Assembly: GCF_003315235.1 (NCBI RefSeq)
Contig: NZ_QNRU01000002.1
Coordinates: forward strand, 1-64,000
Direction: 5' to 3'
Source: Neisseria gonorrhoeae
Lineage (GTDB): Bacteria > Pseudomonadota > Gammaproteobacteria > Burkholderiales > Neisseriaceae
DNA length: 64,000 nucleotides
Position numbers and translations under genes: made by a program. The first letter of the stretch is position 1; the number at the start of each line of letters is the position of its first letter. Under the pieces are notes generated by a model, which saw only the letters and a list, made by a program, of their open reading frames with translations, was not told where the DNA came from and ran no database searches. Below are positions 39,613 to 50,841 of this stretch, one piece after another.

Positions 39613-39746
39613 CCCTTTTGACTCCTCTATATTTGTTGAGATTGCCTAAAAAATTTAGGAAACAGATAATTTGCATGTTGGCTATTTCACGCCTGTTGGG
39701 TACCATTTTGTTCCACCCTTTGACTTAATGCCCACTTCTCAAACTT

Positions 39747-39786
39747 TTCAGACGACCTCTACAAAACTATGAACAGGTCGTCTGAA
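39747..39786. terminator. Inverted pair of variant DUS (AGGTCGTCTGAA) after nuoL
   Basis: TTTTCAGACGACCT and AGGTCGTCTGAAA face each other across a 16-base loop, ten bases after the nuoL stop. It could attenuate transcription from nuoL into the PLD-family gene and nuoM, although no long T run follows in that direction. Confidence 0.5.
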
Positions 39787-39795
39787 ACTCCGCCT

Positions 39796-41820
39796 TTATC
39801 TGAACAAGCCCCAGAAGGTCATGCCGAGCAAGACCAATACGCCGAACACCATAGCGGCGGCGTAGGTGTAGATAAAGCCGGTTTGGGCTTTGCGTACCTG
39901 AGCGGCAATCGCGCCGACCAGTTTGGCGGAGCCGTTGACGATGCCGTTGTCAATAATGGCGGTATCGCCGACTTTCCAGAAGAAAGTGCCCAATGCGCGC
40001 GTGCCTTTGGCGAAAACGTTGAAATACAGGGCATCGAGGTAGTATTTGTTTTCAAACAAAACGTAAATCGGACGGAACGTCTGTGCGATTTTCGCTGGCA
40101 GGTGCGGCAGTTTGACGTACAAAAGCCACGCGGCGGCAACACCGGCAGCCGCCAAATACAAAACAGGCGATGTCAAGCTGTGCGACACCATCGCCAATGC
40201 GCCGTGGAACTCTTCCTTCATGATGTGCATGGTCGGATGCGCGTCGGCGTTGATAAAAATCACGTCTTTGAAGAAATCGCCGTAAAGCATAGGCTCGATG
40301 GCAACATAGCCGATGATGACGGACGGAATTGCAAGCAGAATCAAAGGCAGGGTAACGACCAGCGGGCTTTCGTGCGGATTGTCGTTTTTGCCCAAGCCGT
40401 GATGTTCTTCACCATGGCCGTCTGAATGGTGTTCGGGCAGGCTGCGCCATTTTTCTTCGCCGTGGAACACCATAAAGTATTGGCGGAACGCGTAAAACGC
40501 GGTAACGAACACGCTGGCGAGGACGGCAAAATAGGCAAAGCCGCTGCCCGGCAGGGTGCTGTATTTGGCTGCTTCGATAATCGAATCTTTGGAATAGAAG
40601 CCTGAGAAGAACGGCGTACCGATCAGCGACAAGTTACCGATCAGCATGGTCAGCCAAGTAATCGGCATGTATTTTTTCAGGTTGCCCATGTGGCGCATGT
40701 CTTGGTCGTGGTGCATACCGATAATCGCGCTACCTGCCGCCAAGAACAGCAAGGCTTTAAAGAAGGCGTGGGTCATGACGTGGAACATCGCCACGGAATA
40801 GGCGGACGCGCCCAGAGCCACGGTCATGTAGCCCAATTGCGACAGGGTAGAATACGCAACCACGCGCTTGATGTCGTTTTGAATCACGCCCAAGAAGCCC
40901 ATAAACAGGGCGGTAATCGCGCCGATAACCATAATGACCGACAGCGCAGTGCTGCTCATTTCGTAAATCGGCGACATACGCGACACCATGAACAGACCCG
41001 CCGTAACCATCGTTGCGGCGTGAATCAATGCGGAAATCGGCGTCGGGCCTTCCATCGAATCGGGCAGCCAGACGTGCAGCGGGAACTGAGCCGATTTACC
41101 CATCGCACCGACAAACAGGAGCAAACAGGTTACGGTAATCAAAGACCATTCCACACCGGGAAACAGTTGGATGGTGGCATTTTGTACGTTGGGCAGATAG
41201 GCGAATACGTCCTGATAGCGCAGGCTGCCGCCGAAATAGGCAAGCACCAAGCCGATACCGAGCAAAAAGCCGAAGTCGCCGACACGGTTGATCAAAAAGG
41301 CTTTCAGGTTGGCAAATGTCGCGCTCGGACGTTTGAAATAGAAACCGATCAAGAGATACGACACCAAGCCCACCGCTTCCCAACCGAAGAAGAGCTGGAT
41401 GAAGTTGTTGCTCATAATCAGCATCAACATGCTGAATGTAAACAAAGAAATATAGCTGAAGAAGCGTTGGTAGCCGACTTTTTCATCGTGCATATAACCG
41501 ATGGTATAGATATGCACCATCAACGACACGCCCGTTACCACGACCATCATCATCGCCGTCATCGTATCGACCAAGAAGCCGACGGAGAAATCCAAACCGC
41601 CCATTGTCAGCCAGGTATAGACGTTTTCGTCAAACTTGGTACGGCTGCCATTGAGGAATCCCCACAGCACATAAGCCGACAGCACGGCAGATACAGCGAC
41701 ACCGAGTATCGTAACCGTATGCGCGCCGGCACGCCCGATTTTGTTGCCGAACAAACCCGCAATCAACGAGCCTGCCAACGGAACAAGGGCAATTATCAAA
41801 TATAAAGTCATATCGTTCAT
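39796..41820 (-). CDS. nuoL: NADH-quinone oxidoreductase subunit L
   Basis: The largest antiporter-like subunit, 674 residues, with DFSVGFLVDTMTAMMMVVV, LFFGWEAVGLVSYLLIGFYF (key Glu), GKSAQFPLHVWLPDSMEGPTPISALIHAATMV and RVVAYSTLSQLGYM, followed by the long lateral-helix region near the C-terminus (YLDALYFNVFAKGTRALG). A His-rich loop (PEHHSDGHGEEHHGLG) lies at about 460-477 and contains a DUS-encoded SDGH. It is two bases from nuoK. Confidence 0.96.
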   Translation of the reverse strand: MNDMTLYLIIALVPLAGSLIAGLFGNKIGRAGAHTVTILGVAVSAVLSAYVLWGFLNGSRTKFDENVYTWLTMGGLDFSVGFLVDTMTAMMMVVVTGVSLMVHIYTIGYMHDEKVGYQRFFSYISLFTFSMLMLIMSNNFIQLFFGWEAVGLVSYLLIGFYFKRPSATFANLKAFLINRVGDFGFLLGIGLVLAYFGGSLRYQDVFAYLPNVQNATIQLFPGVEWSLITVTCLLLFVGAMGKSAQFPLHVWLPDSMEGPTPISALIHAATMVTAGLFMVSRMSPIYEMSSTALSVIMVIGAITALFMGFLGVIQNDIKRVVAYSTLSQLGYMTVALGASAYSVAMFHVMTHAFFKALLFLAAGSAIIGMHHDQDMRHMGNLKKYMPITWLTMLIGNLSLIGTPFFSGFYSKDSIIEAAKYSTLPGSGFAYFAVLASVFVTAFYAFRQYFMVFHGEEKWRSLPEHHSDGHGEEHHGLGKNDNPHESPLVVTLPLILLAIPSVIIGYVAIEPMLYGDFFKDVIFINADAHPTMHIMKEEFHGALAMVSHSLTSPVLYLAAAGVAAAWLLYVKLPHLPAKIAQTFRPIYVLFENKYYLDALYFNVFAKGTRALGTFFWKVGDTAIIDNGIVNGSAKLVGAIAAQVRKAQTGFIYTYAAAMVFGVLVLLGMTFWGLFR

Positions 41821-41822
41821 AA

Positions 41823-42128
41823 TTACCCTTTCAACTCGTCCAAATCGGCAACATTAATCGTTTGTCGGTTGCGGTACACCAGCACCATAATCGCCAAACC
41901 GATGGCGGATTCGGCAGCGGCAACGGTCAATACGAAAAATACGAAAATTTGTCCGGCAGTATCGCCCAAATGTTGCGAGAAGGCGATAAAGTTGAAGTTC
42001 ACCGCCAAAAGCATCAGCTCGATGGACATCAGCAATACCAGCACGTTTTTGCGGTTCATAAAGATGCCCATCGCGCTGATACCGAACAGGAGAGCGCCCA
42101 ATACCAGATAATGCGTCAAAGTAATCAT
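41823..42128 (-). CDS. nuoK: NADH-quinone oxidoreductase subunit K
   Basis: A 101-residue protein with three helices, the normal NuoK length. [19 protein letters not shown] carries one conserved membrane Glu and [19 protein letters not shown] the other, both part of the proton path. Its start overlaps the nuoJ stop by four bases. Confidence 0.96.
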
Positions 42129-42796
42129 GCTTTGCCCTCCCCTTCCGTCTTGAGGCCGTCTGAAACTTCGCTTTCTTCGGCAGATTCGACTTGCGGTTTG
42201 ACCGCTTCCATTTTCACCAGACGCATACGGCCTTGATCGGCGCGTACTTTAACTTGGTCGGCTGGATCCATACGTTTCGGATTGGTGGTTTTGCGGTGAA
42301 CCAATGCAATCGCGGCCACCATGCCCAACAGCAGCAATACCGCCGCCAATTCAAACGGCAACAGGTAGTCGGTATAAATACGGCTGCCCAAATCGCGGAT
42401 ATTGTTGTAATCGGCCGGAATGTCTTTCATCAGACCAAATGCGGCCAGGTCGGTTTTCGGGTTGACCAGAATCAGGATCAGGGCAACCGCCAACAACGTA
42501 CCGACCACACCGGCAACAGGCGCGTGCCGCCAGAAACCGGCGCGCATTTCCTCGATGTCGATATTCAGCATCATCACGACGAACAGGAACAACACCATCA
42601 CTGCGCCGACGTAAACCACCACCAGCGTCACGCCCAAAAACTCCGCCTGCATCAGCATCCAAATCATCGCGCTCACGCAGAAGGTCAGCACCAGATGCAA
42701 AGCGGCATGGACAGGGTTTTTGGCGGTAACGGTACGAACCGCACCGTACAAAACGATGGCGGCAAGGATATAGAACAGAATCACGGAAAAAGTCAT
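42125..42796 (-). CDS. nuoJ: NADH-quinone oxidoreductase subunit J
   Basis: A 223-residue protein with five predicted helices: [29 protein letters not shown], then [26 protein letters not shown] (the NuoJ pi-bulge helix). After about residue 170 it has a charged tail ([20 protein letters not shown]) absent from short homologs and partly encoded by a variant DUS (AGGCCGTCTGAA). Confidence 0.95.
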
Positions 42797-42807
42797 TCGT
42801 CTGCTCC

Positions 42808-43287
42808 TTAGCGGTACGGCGCGTCAGCGGCTTTGCGTTTGGCGATTTCGGCTTCGTATTTGTCGCCGATTGCCAAGAGGATGGGCTTGGTCATATGCAA
42901 GTCGCCTTTTTTCTCGCCGTGGTATTCAAAAATATGGGTTTCCACAATCGCATCGGTCGGGCAGGCCTCTTCGCAGAAACCGCAGAAGATGCACTTGGTC
43001 AGGTCGATGTCGTAACGCTTGGTGCGGCGGGTGCCGTCTTCGCGTTCTTCCGATTCGATGTTGATCGCCATTGCCGGACACACCGCCTCGCACAATTTAC
43101 ACGCGATGCAGCGTTCCTCTCCGTTCGGATAACGGCGTTGCGCGTGCAGACCGCGGAAACGCACGGATTGCGGCGTTTTCTCTTCGGGAAAATAAATTGT
43201 GTCTTTGCGGGCAAAAAAGTTTTTGAGCGTTACGCCCATGCCTTTGACCAGTTCGCCAAGCAGAAAGGTTTTTACTAAGTTAGCCAT
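42808..43287 (-). CDS. nuoI: NADH-quinone oxidoreductase subunit I
   Basis: A 159-residue ferredoxin-like subunit with two 4Fe-4S motifs, [12 protein letters not shown] and [12 protein letters not shown], carrying clusters N6a and N6b on the path to quinone. The ATG at MANLVKTF was chosen over an in-frame start five codons upstream. It lies 80 bases after nuoH, a gap that holds a DUS pair. Confidence 0.96.
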
Positions 43288-43337
43288 ATTATGTTCCCTC
43301 AAAACAGGGATTTCGTTAGGTATTCAAAATCGCTTTG

Positions 43338-43365
43338 TTCAGACGGCCTCAAGATGCCGTCTGAA
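43338..43365. repeat. Mixed DUS pair between nuoH and nuoI
   Basis: TTCAGACGGCCT (AG-type variant) faces ATGCCGTCTGAA (canonical) with a four-base spacer, immediately before the nuoH stop codon region. It can form a tight hairpin within the operon transcript. Confidence 0.65.
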
Positions 43366-43367
43366 AC

Positions 43368-44444
43368 TTATTTCCACAAATTCAGCGGTGAAATCATCCA
43401 CACGCCCAAAACCACGATGTAGGCGAAGCCGATCGGAATCAGCACTTTCCAGCCCAAACGCATGATTTGGTCGTAGCGGTAGCGTGGGAAGGTTGCACGA
43501 ATCCACAGATACCAGTACAGCACCGCCGCCATTTTCACGAACATCCAGAATGCGGAAGGCGTACCGACAATGCCCCAGCTTTGCGGGAACGGAGACAACC
43601 AGCCGCCGAGGAACATCAGCGATGTCAGCGCGGCAATCAGAATCATGAAAATGTATTCGGCAAGGAAGAACAGCGCGAATGCAAAGCCGGAGTATTCGAC
43701 GTGGTGTCCGGCAACGATTTCAGACTCGCCCTCTGCCACGTCAAACGGTGCGCGGTTGGTTTCGGCAACGGCGGAAATCAGATAGACGATGAAGATTGGG
43801 AACAGCGGCAGCCAGTTCCACGAGAACACAGAACCGCCCGCGATGCCTTTTGCCTGCGCGGCAACGATGTCGGAGAAGTTCATGCTGCCCGATACCATCA
43901 CAACGCACACCAGCGCGGCACTCATGGCAATCTCGTAGGAAATGCTTTGCGCGGAAGCACGCATTGCACCCAAGAACGAATATTTGGAGTTGGAAGCCCA
44001 GCCCGCGATCATCACGCCGTAAACCGACAGCGAGGTAATCATCAGGATGTACAAAAGGCCGATATTGATATTGGTCAGCACCCATTCTTCGTTAAACGGA
44101 ATCACCGCCCACGCCGCGAAAGACGGGGCGAGCGACATAATCGGGCCGATGTAGAATAAGGCTTTGTTTGACAGCTTCGGACGGGTTACCTCTTTAAACA
44201 AGAGTTTGAACACGTCGGCAAACGGCTGAATCAGACCCCGCGGGCCGGTTACGTTCGGGCCGACGCGAAGCTGCATAAAGCCGATGACTTTACGTTCGAA
44301 ATACGTCAGGTAGGCAACGGTCAGAATCAGCGGAATCAGGATAATCACGATTTTGACGATGACGGATACCACCAAGCCTACGGTGATGCCCAAATCGCCC
44401 AGACCGAGCGTTGCGGCAAAGAGGTTTTGGAACCATTCCTGCAT
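43368..44444 (-). CDS. nuoH: NADH-quinone oxidoreductase subunit H
   Basis: A 358-residue subunit at the quinone-binding junction between the arms, with eight helices. Conserved stretches are [60 protein letters not shown] (quinone-site Glu residues) and [20 protein letters not shown]. It starts two bases after the nuoG stop. Confidence 0.96.
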   Translation of the reverse strand: MQEWFQNLFAATLGLGDLGITVGLVVSVIVKIVIILIPLILTVAYLTYFERKVIGFMQLRVGPNVTGPRGLIQPFADVFKLLFKEVTRPKLSNKALFYIGPIMSLAPSFAAWAVIPFNEEWVLTNINIGLLYILMITSLSVYGVMIAGWASNSKYSFLGAMRASAQSISYEIAMSAALVCVVMVSGSMNFSDIVAAQAKGIAGGSVFSWNWLPLFPIFIVYLISAVAETNRAPFDVAEGESEIVAGHHVEYSGFAFALFFLAEYIFMILIAALTSLMFLGGWLSPFPQSWGIVGTPSAFWMFVKMAAVLYWYLWIRATFPRYRYDQIMRLGWKVLIPIGFAYIVVLGVWMISPLNLWK

Positions 44445-44446
44445 AA

Positions 44447-46708
44447 TCAAGCTCCCGCCAGTTCAATAATGCCCATCAACGCACCCAGCGCGGCATTTTC
44501 GGTATGCAGCGGCAGATGCACCACGTTTTCAGGCAAACCGGCATCGGCTTTGACGGCAACCGATACGCTTGCGCCGTTTTGTTTGGCGACAGCGGTTTGT
44601 CCGTCTTGCAGGCCCAAGCGTGCCAATGTGTTCGGATTTACACGCGCGGCAGGCACGGCGGCATGGCTGGTTTCTTGCAACGGTGCGGAACGGCGCACGA
44701 TAGAATCAGTATGATAAATACCGACGCCGCCGACACGGACGAGGCGGTCTGAGGCCGTCTGAACGCCCTCCCCTGCCCATGTGCTGCGGTTGTCCAGTTT
44801 GGACGGCAGGCTTTCCGCATCCAGCGCGTCTTTCAGAATCGCGGCGGTATCGTGGTATTCAAAACCTTTCAGGTCAAACAGGTTGCCCAATACGCGCAAC
44901 ACTTTCCACAACGGACGTGAATCGCCGAAGCCTTGTACCACGCCGTGGAAAGATTGCAGACGGCCTTCCATATTGATGAAGCTGCCTGATGTTTCGGTAA
45001 ACGGCGCAATCGGCAGCAATACGTCGCACACGTCCAGCAGCGTTTCGCTGACAAACGGCGTAAACGCCATCACGCTTTTCGCCTGTTTCAACGCGGCTAC
45101 GGCTTTTGCACCGTCAACCGTATCGATTTCAGGCTCGACGTTGAGCAGCAAGACTGCCTGTTTCGGCGTGTTTGCCATTTCGGCAACGCTCTCGCCGGAG
45201 TTTACATTCAAAACATCCGCACCAACGCTGTTGGCGGCTTGCGGCAAAATGCCCAGCACTGCGCCGGTCGCGTCCGCCAGCTCTTGCGCGGCGGCATAAA
45301 TGGCGGCGTAATCAGGATGGTTTTGCACTTCCGCACCCAAAATCACCGCTGCTTTTTCAGCGTTTTTCAGGCTGGCGGTAACGGCGTGTTCCGCATCGGC
45401 AGACAGGTTTTTCAGACGGCCTGCCCACTCGTCGGGATGTGCGGCTTCTTGAGACAGAAGCGGCATAAACAATTCTTCTTTACTGCCGGCCAATACGCTC
45501 AAGGCCATACGGTCTTTGGCGGCGCGGCGCAGGCGGGCGGTCAGGAGCGGCTGTTCTTTGCGCAAGTTCGCACCGACTACCAATACGGCATCGTTGTCAG
45601 CCAAAGATTCAATACTTTGTCCCAACCATTGCGCACCTTTAAGGCCGTCTGAAAGACGTTTGTCTTGTTGGCGCAAACGGGTTGCAAAGTTTTTAACACC
45701 CAAGCCGTCGGCAAATTTTTTGGCCAGATACAGCTCTTCAACCGTATTCATCGGATTAGCCCAAACGCCGACTTGGTTTTGGTTGCCGTCTTTGGCGATA
45801 CATTCAATCGCGCTGCGGACATATTCCAACGCGGTTTTCCAATCCACGTCCATCCACTCGCCACCCTGTTTGATTTTCGGATTTTTCAGACGGCTTTCGT
45901 GATACAGGCCTTCGTAGGCAAAACGGTCGCGGTCGGACAGCCAGCATTCGTTGATGGCTTCGTTTTCCAACGGCAACACGCGGCGGACGGTATGGTCTTT
46001 GGTTTGTACAATCAGGTTGCTGCCCAAAGCGTCGTGTGCGGAAACGGATTTGCGGCGGTTCAATTCCCAAGTACGCGCGTTGAAGCGGAACGGTTTGCTG
46101 GTCAATGCGCCGACGGGACACAAATCGATGACGTTGCCCGACAGCTCGGTTTCCACCGCTTTGCCGATAAAGGGCATGATTTCGGAGTGTTCACCACGAT
46201 TCACCATCGCAATTTCCTGCAAACCGGCGATTTCTTCGGTGAAACGTACGCAGCGGGTACAGTGGATACAGCGGCTCATTTCCTCGGCGGAAACCAAAGG
46301 ACCCATGTCCTTGCCGACGACGGAACGTTTTTCTTCGGTATAACGGCTGGTGGTTTTGCCGTAGCCCACCGCCAAATCCTGCAACTGGCATTCGCCGCCC
46401 TGGTCGCAGGTCGGACAATCAAGCGGATGGTTGATGAGCAGGAACTCCATCACGCCTTCTTGCGCCTCTCGGGCTTTTGCCGAATGCGTACGCACAATCA
46501 TGCCGTCCGTTACCGGCGTGGCACAGGCAGGCAGCGGTTTGGGGGCTTTTTCCACATCCACCAGACACATACGGCAGTTGGCGGCAATAGAGAGCTTTTT
46601 GTGGTAACAGAAATGCGGAATATAAGTACCGAGCTTGTGCGCGGCTTCAATTACCGTCGCGCCCTGCTCCACAGATACCTGTTTGCCGTCGATTTCGATT
46701 TGTAACAT
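44447..46708 (-). CDS. nuoG: NADH-quinone oxidoreductase subunit G
   Basis: A 753-residue peripheral-arm subunit. The N-terminal part holds a 2Fe-2S site ([17 protein letters not shown] and PACATPV), the NuoG-specific His/Cys cluster ([20 protein letters not shown]) and [10 protein letters not shown]; a molybdopterin-oxidoreductase-like domain follows from about 220. Several AG-type variant DUS (AGGCCGTCTGAA) fall within the coding sequence (about 44752, 45411, 45642). Transcription reaches it through a 712-base accessory gap after nuoF. Confidence 0.95.
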   Translation of the reverse strand: MLQIEIDGKQVSVEQGATVIEAAHKLGTYIPHFCYHKKLSIAANCRMCLVDVEKAPKPLPACATPVTDGMIVRTHSAKAREAQEGVMEFLLINHPLDCPTCDQGGECQLQDLAVGYGKTTSRYTEEKRSVVGKDMGPLVSAEEMSRCIHCTRCVRFTEEIAGLQEIAMVNRGEHSEIMPFIGKAVETELSGNVIDLCPVGALTSKPFRFNARTWELNRRKSVSAHDALGSNLIVQTKDHTVRRVLPLENEAINECWLSDRDRFAYEGLYHESRLKNPKIKQGGEWMDVDWKTALEYVRSAIECIAKDGNQNQVGVWANPMNTVEELYLAKKFADGLGVKNFATRLRQQDKRLSDGLKGAQWLGQSIESLADNDAVLVVGANLRKEQPLLTARLRRAAKDRMALSVLAGSKEELFMPLLSQEAAHPDEWAGRLKNLSADAEHAVTASLKNAEKAAVILGAEVQNHPDYAAIYAAAQELADATGAVLGILPQAANSVGADVLNVNSGESVAEMANTPKQAVLLLNVEPEIDTVDGAKAVAALKQAKSVMAFTPFVSETLLDVCDVLLPIAPFTETSGSFINMEGRLQSFHGVVQGFGDSRPLWKVLRVLGNLFDLKGFEYHDTAAILKDALDAESLPSKLDNRSTWAGEGVQTASDRLVRVGGVGIYHTDSIVRRSAPLQETSHAAVPAARVNPNTLARLGLQDGQTAVAKQNGASVSVAVKADAGLPENVVHLPLHTENAALGALMGIIELAGA

Positions 46709-46997
46709 GGTTCGTTCCTAGTTACGGGTATTTGATAAATAATTTTTTATGGAGATCGTCTGAAAAATGGGCTTCAGACGGCCTTTTGAGTTTCATTGAC
46801 AATCAATACTGTTTAAAACGTTTACTGCCACCTTGCCGTCATTCCCGCACAGGCGGGAATCCATTTTTTGAATTTCGGCAACTGCTTTTCAAATATCGGG
46901 TTCTGTAAATTCCACTATGGATTCCCGCCTGTGCGGGAATGACGGCAAAGTTAAATTTTTAGCATTTTGCTTTTAACCAATATAAAACCAACTAAAA
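46709..46997. repeat. Repeat-rich gap downstream of the P-loop fragment (dRS3 pair)
   Basis: There is no gene. A DUS-like inverted repeat lies at about 46753-46784 (GATCGTCTGAA facing TTCAGACGGCCT). Two dRS3 copies in mirrored arrangement at 46841-46860 and 46921-46940, each with a TGCCGTC/GACGGCA extension, enclose 60 bp and could fold into a long hairpin inside the nuo transcript. Confidence 0.75.
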
Positions 46998-47421
46998 CTA
47001 TAACTCATTTATTATATTTTTAAATGACTTAAATAACTCTTTAACAGCACGCTCATTGTCTTCATCTGTAGGCTCAAACTTTTCACACCAATTAATTATA
47101 TTTACATCGCCATGCAATATCCTACTGCATCGCAACTACCACCCCGTGTCCTTGACGTGCCAAAATAAAATCACAATTATGCGAATAAAGTTTGTATAAA
47201 TTTCTCCTAACCTCGTATTCATTATCACCAGATGAATAAAAACCAATCCTCTGACCTTCATGATCAAATACTGCAACAAAATCTAAGCCGTTTCCATATC
47301 TTTCAAAAAAGACTAGAAATTTAGAAAATTTCCGACAAATCTGATTAAAAAGCGTATTGAGTGTCGTACTCTTACCTTTGTTGGCTGCACCGTATAGAAT
47401 AAAAATTTTAGCTTCCACCAT
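46998..47421 (-). pseudogene. Frameshifted small P-loop NTPase gene between nuoF and nuoG
   Basis: From an ATG at 47421 the frame encodes 99 residues: VEAKIFILYGAANKGKSTTLN with a Walker A (GAANKGKST), then FLVFFERYGNGLDFVAVFDHEGQRIGF and RNLYKLYSHNCDFILARQGHG. It stops at 47122. A second frame then reads on coherently to a stop at 46998 (HGDVNIINWCEKFEPTDED, ERAVKELFKSFKNIINEL), so a single-base shift near 47122-47150 probably split a protein of about 140 residues. The start overlaps the nuoF stop (TAATG) with GGAGG in the nuoF end, implying coupling. The gene is AT-rich, unlike nuo. Function unknown; possibly part of a lost two-gene nuclease/NTPase cassette. Confidence 0.65.
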
Positions 47422-48722
47422 TACCACCCTCCCCACTTATGCTCTTTCATCGGCCCGCCGTGTTCGATGTAATGCGCAAACTCATCACGGAAATGCTTGG
47501 TAAAGCTGCGGACAGGGAAGACGGCGGCATCGGCAAGGGCGCAGATGGTGCGGCCTGCCATTTGGTTGCCGACAGAATCCAGCAAATCCAAGTCTTCCAT
47601 GCGGCCTTTGCCTTCTACGATGCGGCGGACGATGCGGTAAAGCCAGCCGGTACCTTCGCGGCAGGGGGTGCATTGGCCGCAGGATTCGTCGTAGTAGAAA
47701 TAGCTTAAGCGTTCGAGGGCTTTGACCATGCACACGTCTTCGTCCATCACGATAATCGCGCCGGAACCGAGCATCGAGCCGGCTTTGGAAATCGAGTCAT
47801 AGTCCATATTGGTCTGCATCATAATGTCGGCAGGCAATACGGGGGCGGACGAACCGCCGGGAATAACGGCTTTGAGTTTTTTACCGCCGCGCATACCGCC
47901 CGCCATTTTCAAGACTTCGGCAAACGGCGTGCCCAACGGCACTTCATAGTTGCCCGGACGCTCGACATGGCCGGAAATACAAAATAATTTGGTACCGCCT
48001 GCATTCGGAATACCTTTATCGGCAAACGCCTGTCCGCCGTCACGGATAATAAACGGGACGGAGGAGAACGTTTCGGTATTGTTGATGGTGGTCGGTTTGC
48101 CGTACAGGCCGAACGAGGCGGGGAACGGCGGTTTGAAGCGCGGCTGGCCTTTTTTGCCTTCCAACGATTCAAGCAATGCGGTTTCTTCGCCGCAAATATA
48201 TGCGCCGTAGCCGTGGTGGGCGAAGAGTTCGAATTCAAAATCCGAACCCAAAATATTTTTACCCAAAAAGCCTGCGGCACGCGCCTGCTCCAAAGCGGCT
48301 TCAAAGCGTTGATAACCTTCGAAAATTTCGCCGTGGATATAGTTGTAGCCGGCTTTCGCGCCCATCGCGTAACCGGCAATGATCATGCCTTCAATCAGGG
48401 CATGAGGATTGAACATGATGATGTCGCGGTCTTTAAATGTACCCGGCTCGCCTTCGTCGGTGTTGCAAACCACATATTTTTCGCCCGGGAAAGAACGGGG
48501 CATAAAGCTCCATTTCAAACCGGTCGGGAAGCCCGCACCGCCGCGCCCGCGCAAGCCGGAGGTTTTGACTTCGTCAATCACATCGGTTTGCGAGATGTTT
48601 TCGGACAGGATTTTACGCAGGGCGGTATAGCCGCCGCGTTTGACGTATTCGTCCAATGTCCAGCAATCGGGATTGGCGGTATCCACTTGGTCAAAAATCA
48701 CGCCTGATTGGTAAATAGCCAT
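47421..48722 (-). CDS. nuoF: NADH-quinone oxidoreductase subunit F
   Basis: A 433-residue NADH-oxidising subunit. The FMN/NADH sites are [20 protein letters not shown] and [20 protein letters not shown]; the 4Fe-4S N3 cluster motif is [12 protein letters not shown] with a later Cys. It passes electrons from NADH via FMN. It is separated from nuoE by 389 bases of repeats, an unusually large gap for this operon. Confidence 0.96.
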   Translation of the reverse strand: MAIYQSGVIFDQVDTANPDCWTLDEYVKRGGYTALRKILSENISQTDVIDEVKTSGLRGRGGAGFPTGLKWSFMPRSFPGEKYVVCNTDEGEPGTFKDRDIIMFNPHALIEGMIIAGYAMGAKAGYNYIHGEIFEGYQRFEAALEQARAAGFLGKNILGSDFEFELFAHHGYGAYICGEETALLESLEGKKGQPRFKPPFPASFGLYGKPTTINNTETFSSVPFIIRDGGQAFADKGIPNAGGTKLFCISGHVERPGNYEVPLGTPFAEVLKMAGGMRGGKKLKAVIPGGSSAPVLPADIMMQTNMDYDSISKAGSMLGSGAIIVMDEDVCMVKALERLSYFYYDESCGQCTPCREGTGWLYRIVRRIVEGKGRMEDLDLLDSVGNQMAGRTICALADAAVFPVRSFTKHFRDEFAHYIEHGGPMKEHKWGGW

Positions 48723-49111
48723 TTTTGGTGTGCCTGTTTGTTTTCGTATCGGTTGCGGCCGCTGTTTCAGACGACCTTAAGATGTCTTTGTGTATCGGCT
48801 TGTAACGTCTTCTGAAATAAAATCTAGTTTATCAAATCGATATTTTCAGACGACCTTCAATCGTTTTTGTTGGATCTCGACCACTTGCTTGTCTGCCGTC
48901 ATTCCCGCGCAGGCGGGAATCCATCCTCAATGGTAAGCAATGTCTTATTAAATTCAGAAACCGAATCTTACCGGTGGATTCCCGCCTGCGCGGGAATGAC
49001 GGCATTTCAGTATTTCAGTAGGGCGGATTCTTAAATCCGACATTTTGCCTTTTTACCCACTCTGTCGGATACAAGTATCCGACCTACGTTTAAATCGTCG
49101 TTTCAGACGAC
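48723..49111. repeat. Repeat-rich gap between nuoE and nuoF
   Basis: There is no gene. It holds three variant DUS (AGGTCGTCTGAA, minus orientation) at 48766, 48845 and 49102; two mirrored dRS3 copies at 48901-48920 and 48978-48997 enclosing 57 bp; and a two-hairpin element at 49018-49087 (GGCGGATTCTTAAATCCGAC, then GTCGGATACAAGTATCCGAC). All would be transcribed within the nuo message. Confidence 0.75.
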
Positions 49112-49585
49112 CTACTCCAACTCCGCCAGTTTCTTCTCAATCGCCTCTTCGGTCATAAAGCTGCACATGCTGTGGTTGTTGACCAGCATAACGGGGGCAT
49201 CGCCGCACGCGCCCATGCATTCGCCTTCGACAAGGGTAAATTTGCCGTCGGGCGTGGTTTCGCCGTAGCCGATACCGAGTTTTTGTTTGAGGTATTCGCC
49301 GGTCGCCATACCGCCGCGCAGAGCGCAGGGCAGGTTGGTACAAACGGTCAGTTTGTATTTGCCGACAGGCTCAAGGTCGTACATATTGTAGAAAGTGGCG
49401 ACTTCATATGCCTGCGCCGGCGTGATGCCGATGTAGTCGGCAACAAAAGCGATGGTTTCGGGGGCGAGCCAGCCTTTTTCGGTTTGGGCGATACGCAACG
49501 CGCCCATGATGGCGGAACGGCGTTGGTCGGCGGGATATTTCGCCAACTCAATGTCGATTTGTTTTAAGGATTTTGCGGATAACAT
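49112..49585 (-). CDS. nuoE: NADH-quinone oxidoreductase subunit E
   Basis: A 157-residue thioredoxin-like 2Fe-2S subunit. The four cluster cysteines are in CTNLPCALRGG and EGECMGACGDAP. It carries cluster N1a beside FMN in NuoF. The start codon abuts the nuoD stop. The 3' end overlaps a variant DUS. Confidence 0.96.
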   Translation of the reverse strand: MLSAKSLKQIDIELAKYPADQRRSAIMGALRIAQTEKGWLAPETIAFVADYIGITPAQAYEVATFYNMYDLEPVGKYKLTVCTNLPCALRGGMATGEYLKQKLGIGYGETTPDGKFTLVEGECMGACGDAPVMLVNNHSMCSFMTEEAIEKKLAELE

Positions 49586-50841
49586 TATCGGTCAACCTCC
49601 CCGAATACGATGTCCTGCGTACCGATGATGGCAACGACGTCGGCGAGCATATGGCCTTTTGCCATTTCGTCCATGCCTTGCAGGTGGGCGAAGCCGGGTG
49701 CGCGGATTTTCAGGCGGTAGGGTTTGTTTGCGCCGTCTGAAATGATGTAAACGCCGAACTCGCCTTTCGGGTGTTCGACAGCGGTGTAGGTCTCGCCCTC
49801 GGGAACGTGCATACCCTCGGTAAAGAGTTTGAAATGGTGAATCAGGTCTTCCATACCTGTTTTCATTTCGGTACGTTTGGGCGGAGCGAATTTGTGGTTT
49901 GCGGTAATGACCGGACCGGGATTGACGCGCAACCAGTCGGCGCATTGTTTGATGATGCGTACGGATTGGCGCATTTCTTCCATACGGCAGAGGTAACGGT
50001 CGTAGCAGTCGCCGTTGACGCCGACGGGGATGTCGAAATCCATTTTGTCGTACACTTCGTAGGGCTGTGTCTTACGCACGTCCCATTCCACGCCGGAACC
50101 GCGAAGCATCACACCGGTAAAGCCTTTTTGCATGGCGCGCTCGGGAGAGACAACGCCGATGCCGACGGTACGCTGTTTCCAGATGCGGTTGTCGGTCAGG
50201 AGGGTTTCGAGTGTGTCGATATTTTTGGGGAAGCGTTCGCAGAAGGCATCGATAAAGTCAAGCATCGTGCCTTCGCGGGATTCGTTGAGCTGCTTCAATA
50301 CTTTGGCATTGCGGAATTTGCTGCTCTCGTATTTGGGCATAAAGCCGGGTAGGTCGCGGTAAACGCCGCCGGGACGGAAGTAGGCGGCGTGCATACGTGC
50401 GCCGGACACGGCTTCGTACAAGTCCATCAGCTCTTCGCGGTCGCGGAAGGCGTAGAGGATGGCGGTCATCGCGCCGATGTCGAAGGCGTGCGAACCGATG
50501 CCCATCAAGTGATTGAGGATGCGCGTTACTTCGGCGAACATCACGCGGATGTATTGGGCGCGGATAGGCACATCGATACCGGCAAGTTTTTCTACCGCCA
50601 AGCAATACGCCTGCTCGTTGACCATCATGGAAACGTAGTCCAAACGGTCCATATAGGGCAGGGCTTGCAGATAGGTTTTGGTTTCCGCCAGTTTTTCGGT
50701 GCCCCGGTGCAGGAGGCCGATATGCGGATCGGCACGGACGATTTGTTCGCCGTCCAGCTCCAAAATCATACGCAATACGCCATGCGCCGCAGGGTGTTGC
50801 GGGCCGAAGTTGATGGTGTAGTTTCTTAATTTATTGGCCAC
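49585..50841 (-). CDS. nuoD: NADH-quinone oxidoreductase subunit D
   Basis: A 418-residue 49-kDa-type subunit forming the quinone pocket, with [41 protein letters not shown] and [11 protein letters not shown]. The start is GTG (VANKLRNY), backed by GAGGAG seven bases upstream and matching the family start; it lies inside the last codons of nuoC, overlapping by 11 bases. Confidence 0.95.
   Translation of the reverse strand: MANKLRNYTINFGPQHPAAHGVLRMILELDGEQIVRADPHIGLLHRGTEKLAETKTYLQALPYMDRLDYVSMMVNEQAYCLAVEKLAGIDVPIRAQYIRVMFAEVTRILNHLMGIGSHAFDIGAMTAILYAFRDREELMDLYEAVSGARMHAAYFRPGGVYRDLPGFMPKYESSKFRNAKVLKQLNESREGTMLDFIDAFCERFPKNIDTLETLLTDNRIWKQRTVGIGVVSPERAMQKGFTGVMLRGSGVEWDVRKTQPYEVYDKMDFDIPVGVNGDCYDRYLCRMEEMRQSVRIIKQCADWLRVNPGPVITANHKFAPPKRTEMKTGMEDLIHHFKLFTEGMHVPEGETYTAVEHPKGEFGVYIISDGANKPYRLKIRAPGFAHLQGMDEMAKGHMLADVVAIIGTQDIVFGEVDR

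Noticed and set aside
46841-46940. CRISPR-like short repeats near nuoG
   Set aside because: Only two mirrored copies, and they match the known dRS3 repeat rather than direct repeats with spacers.
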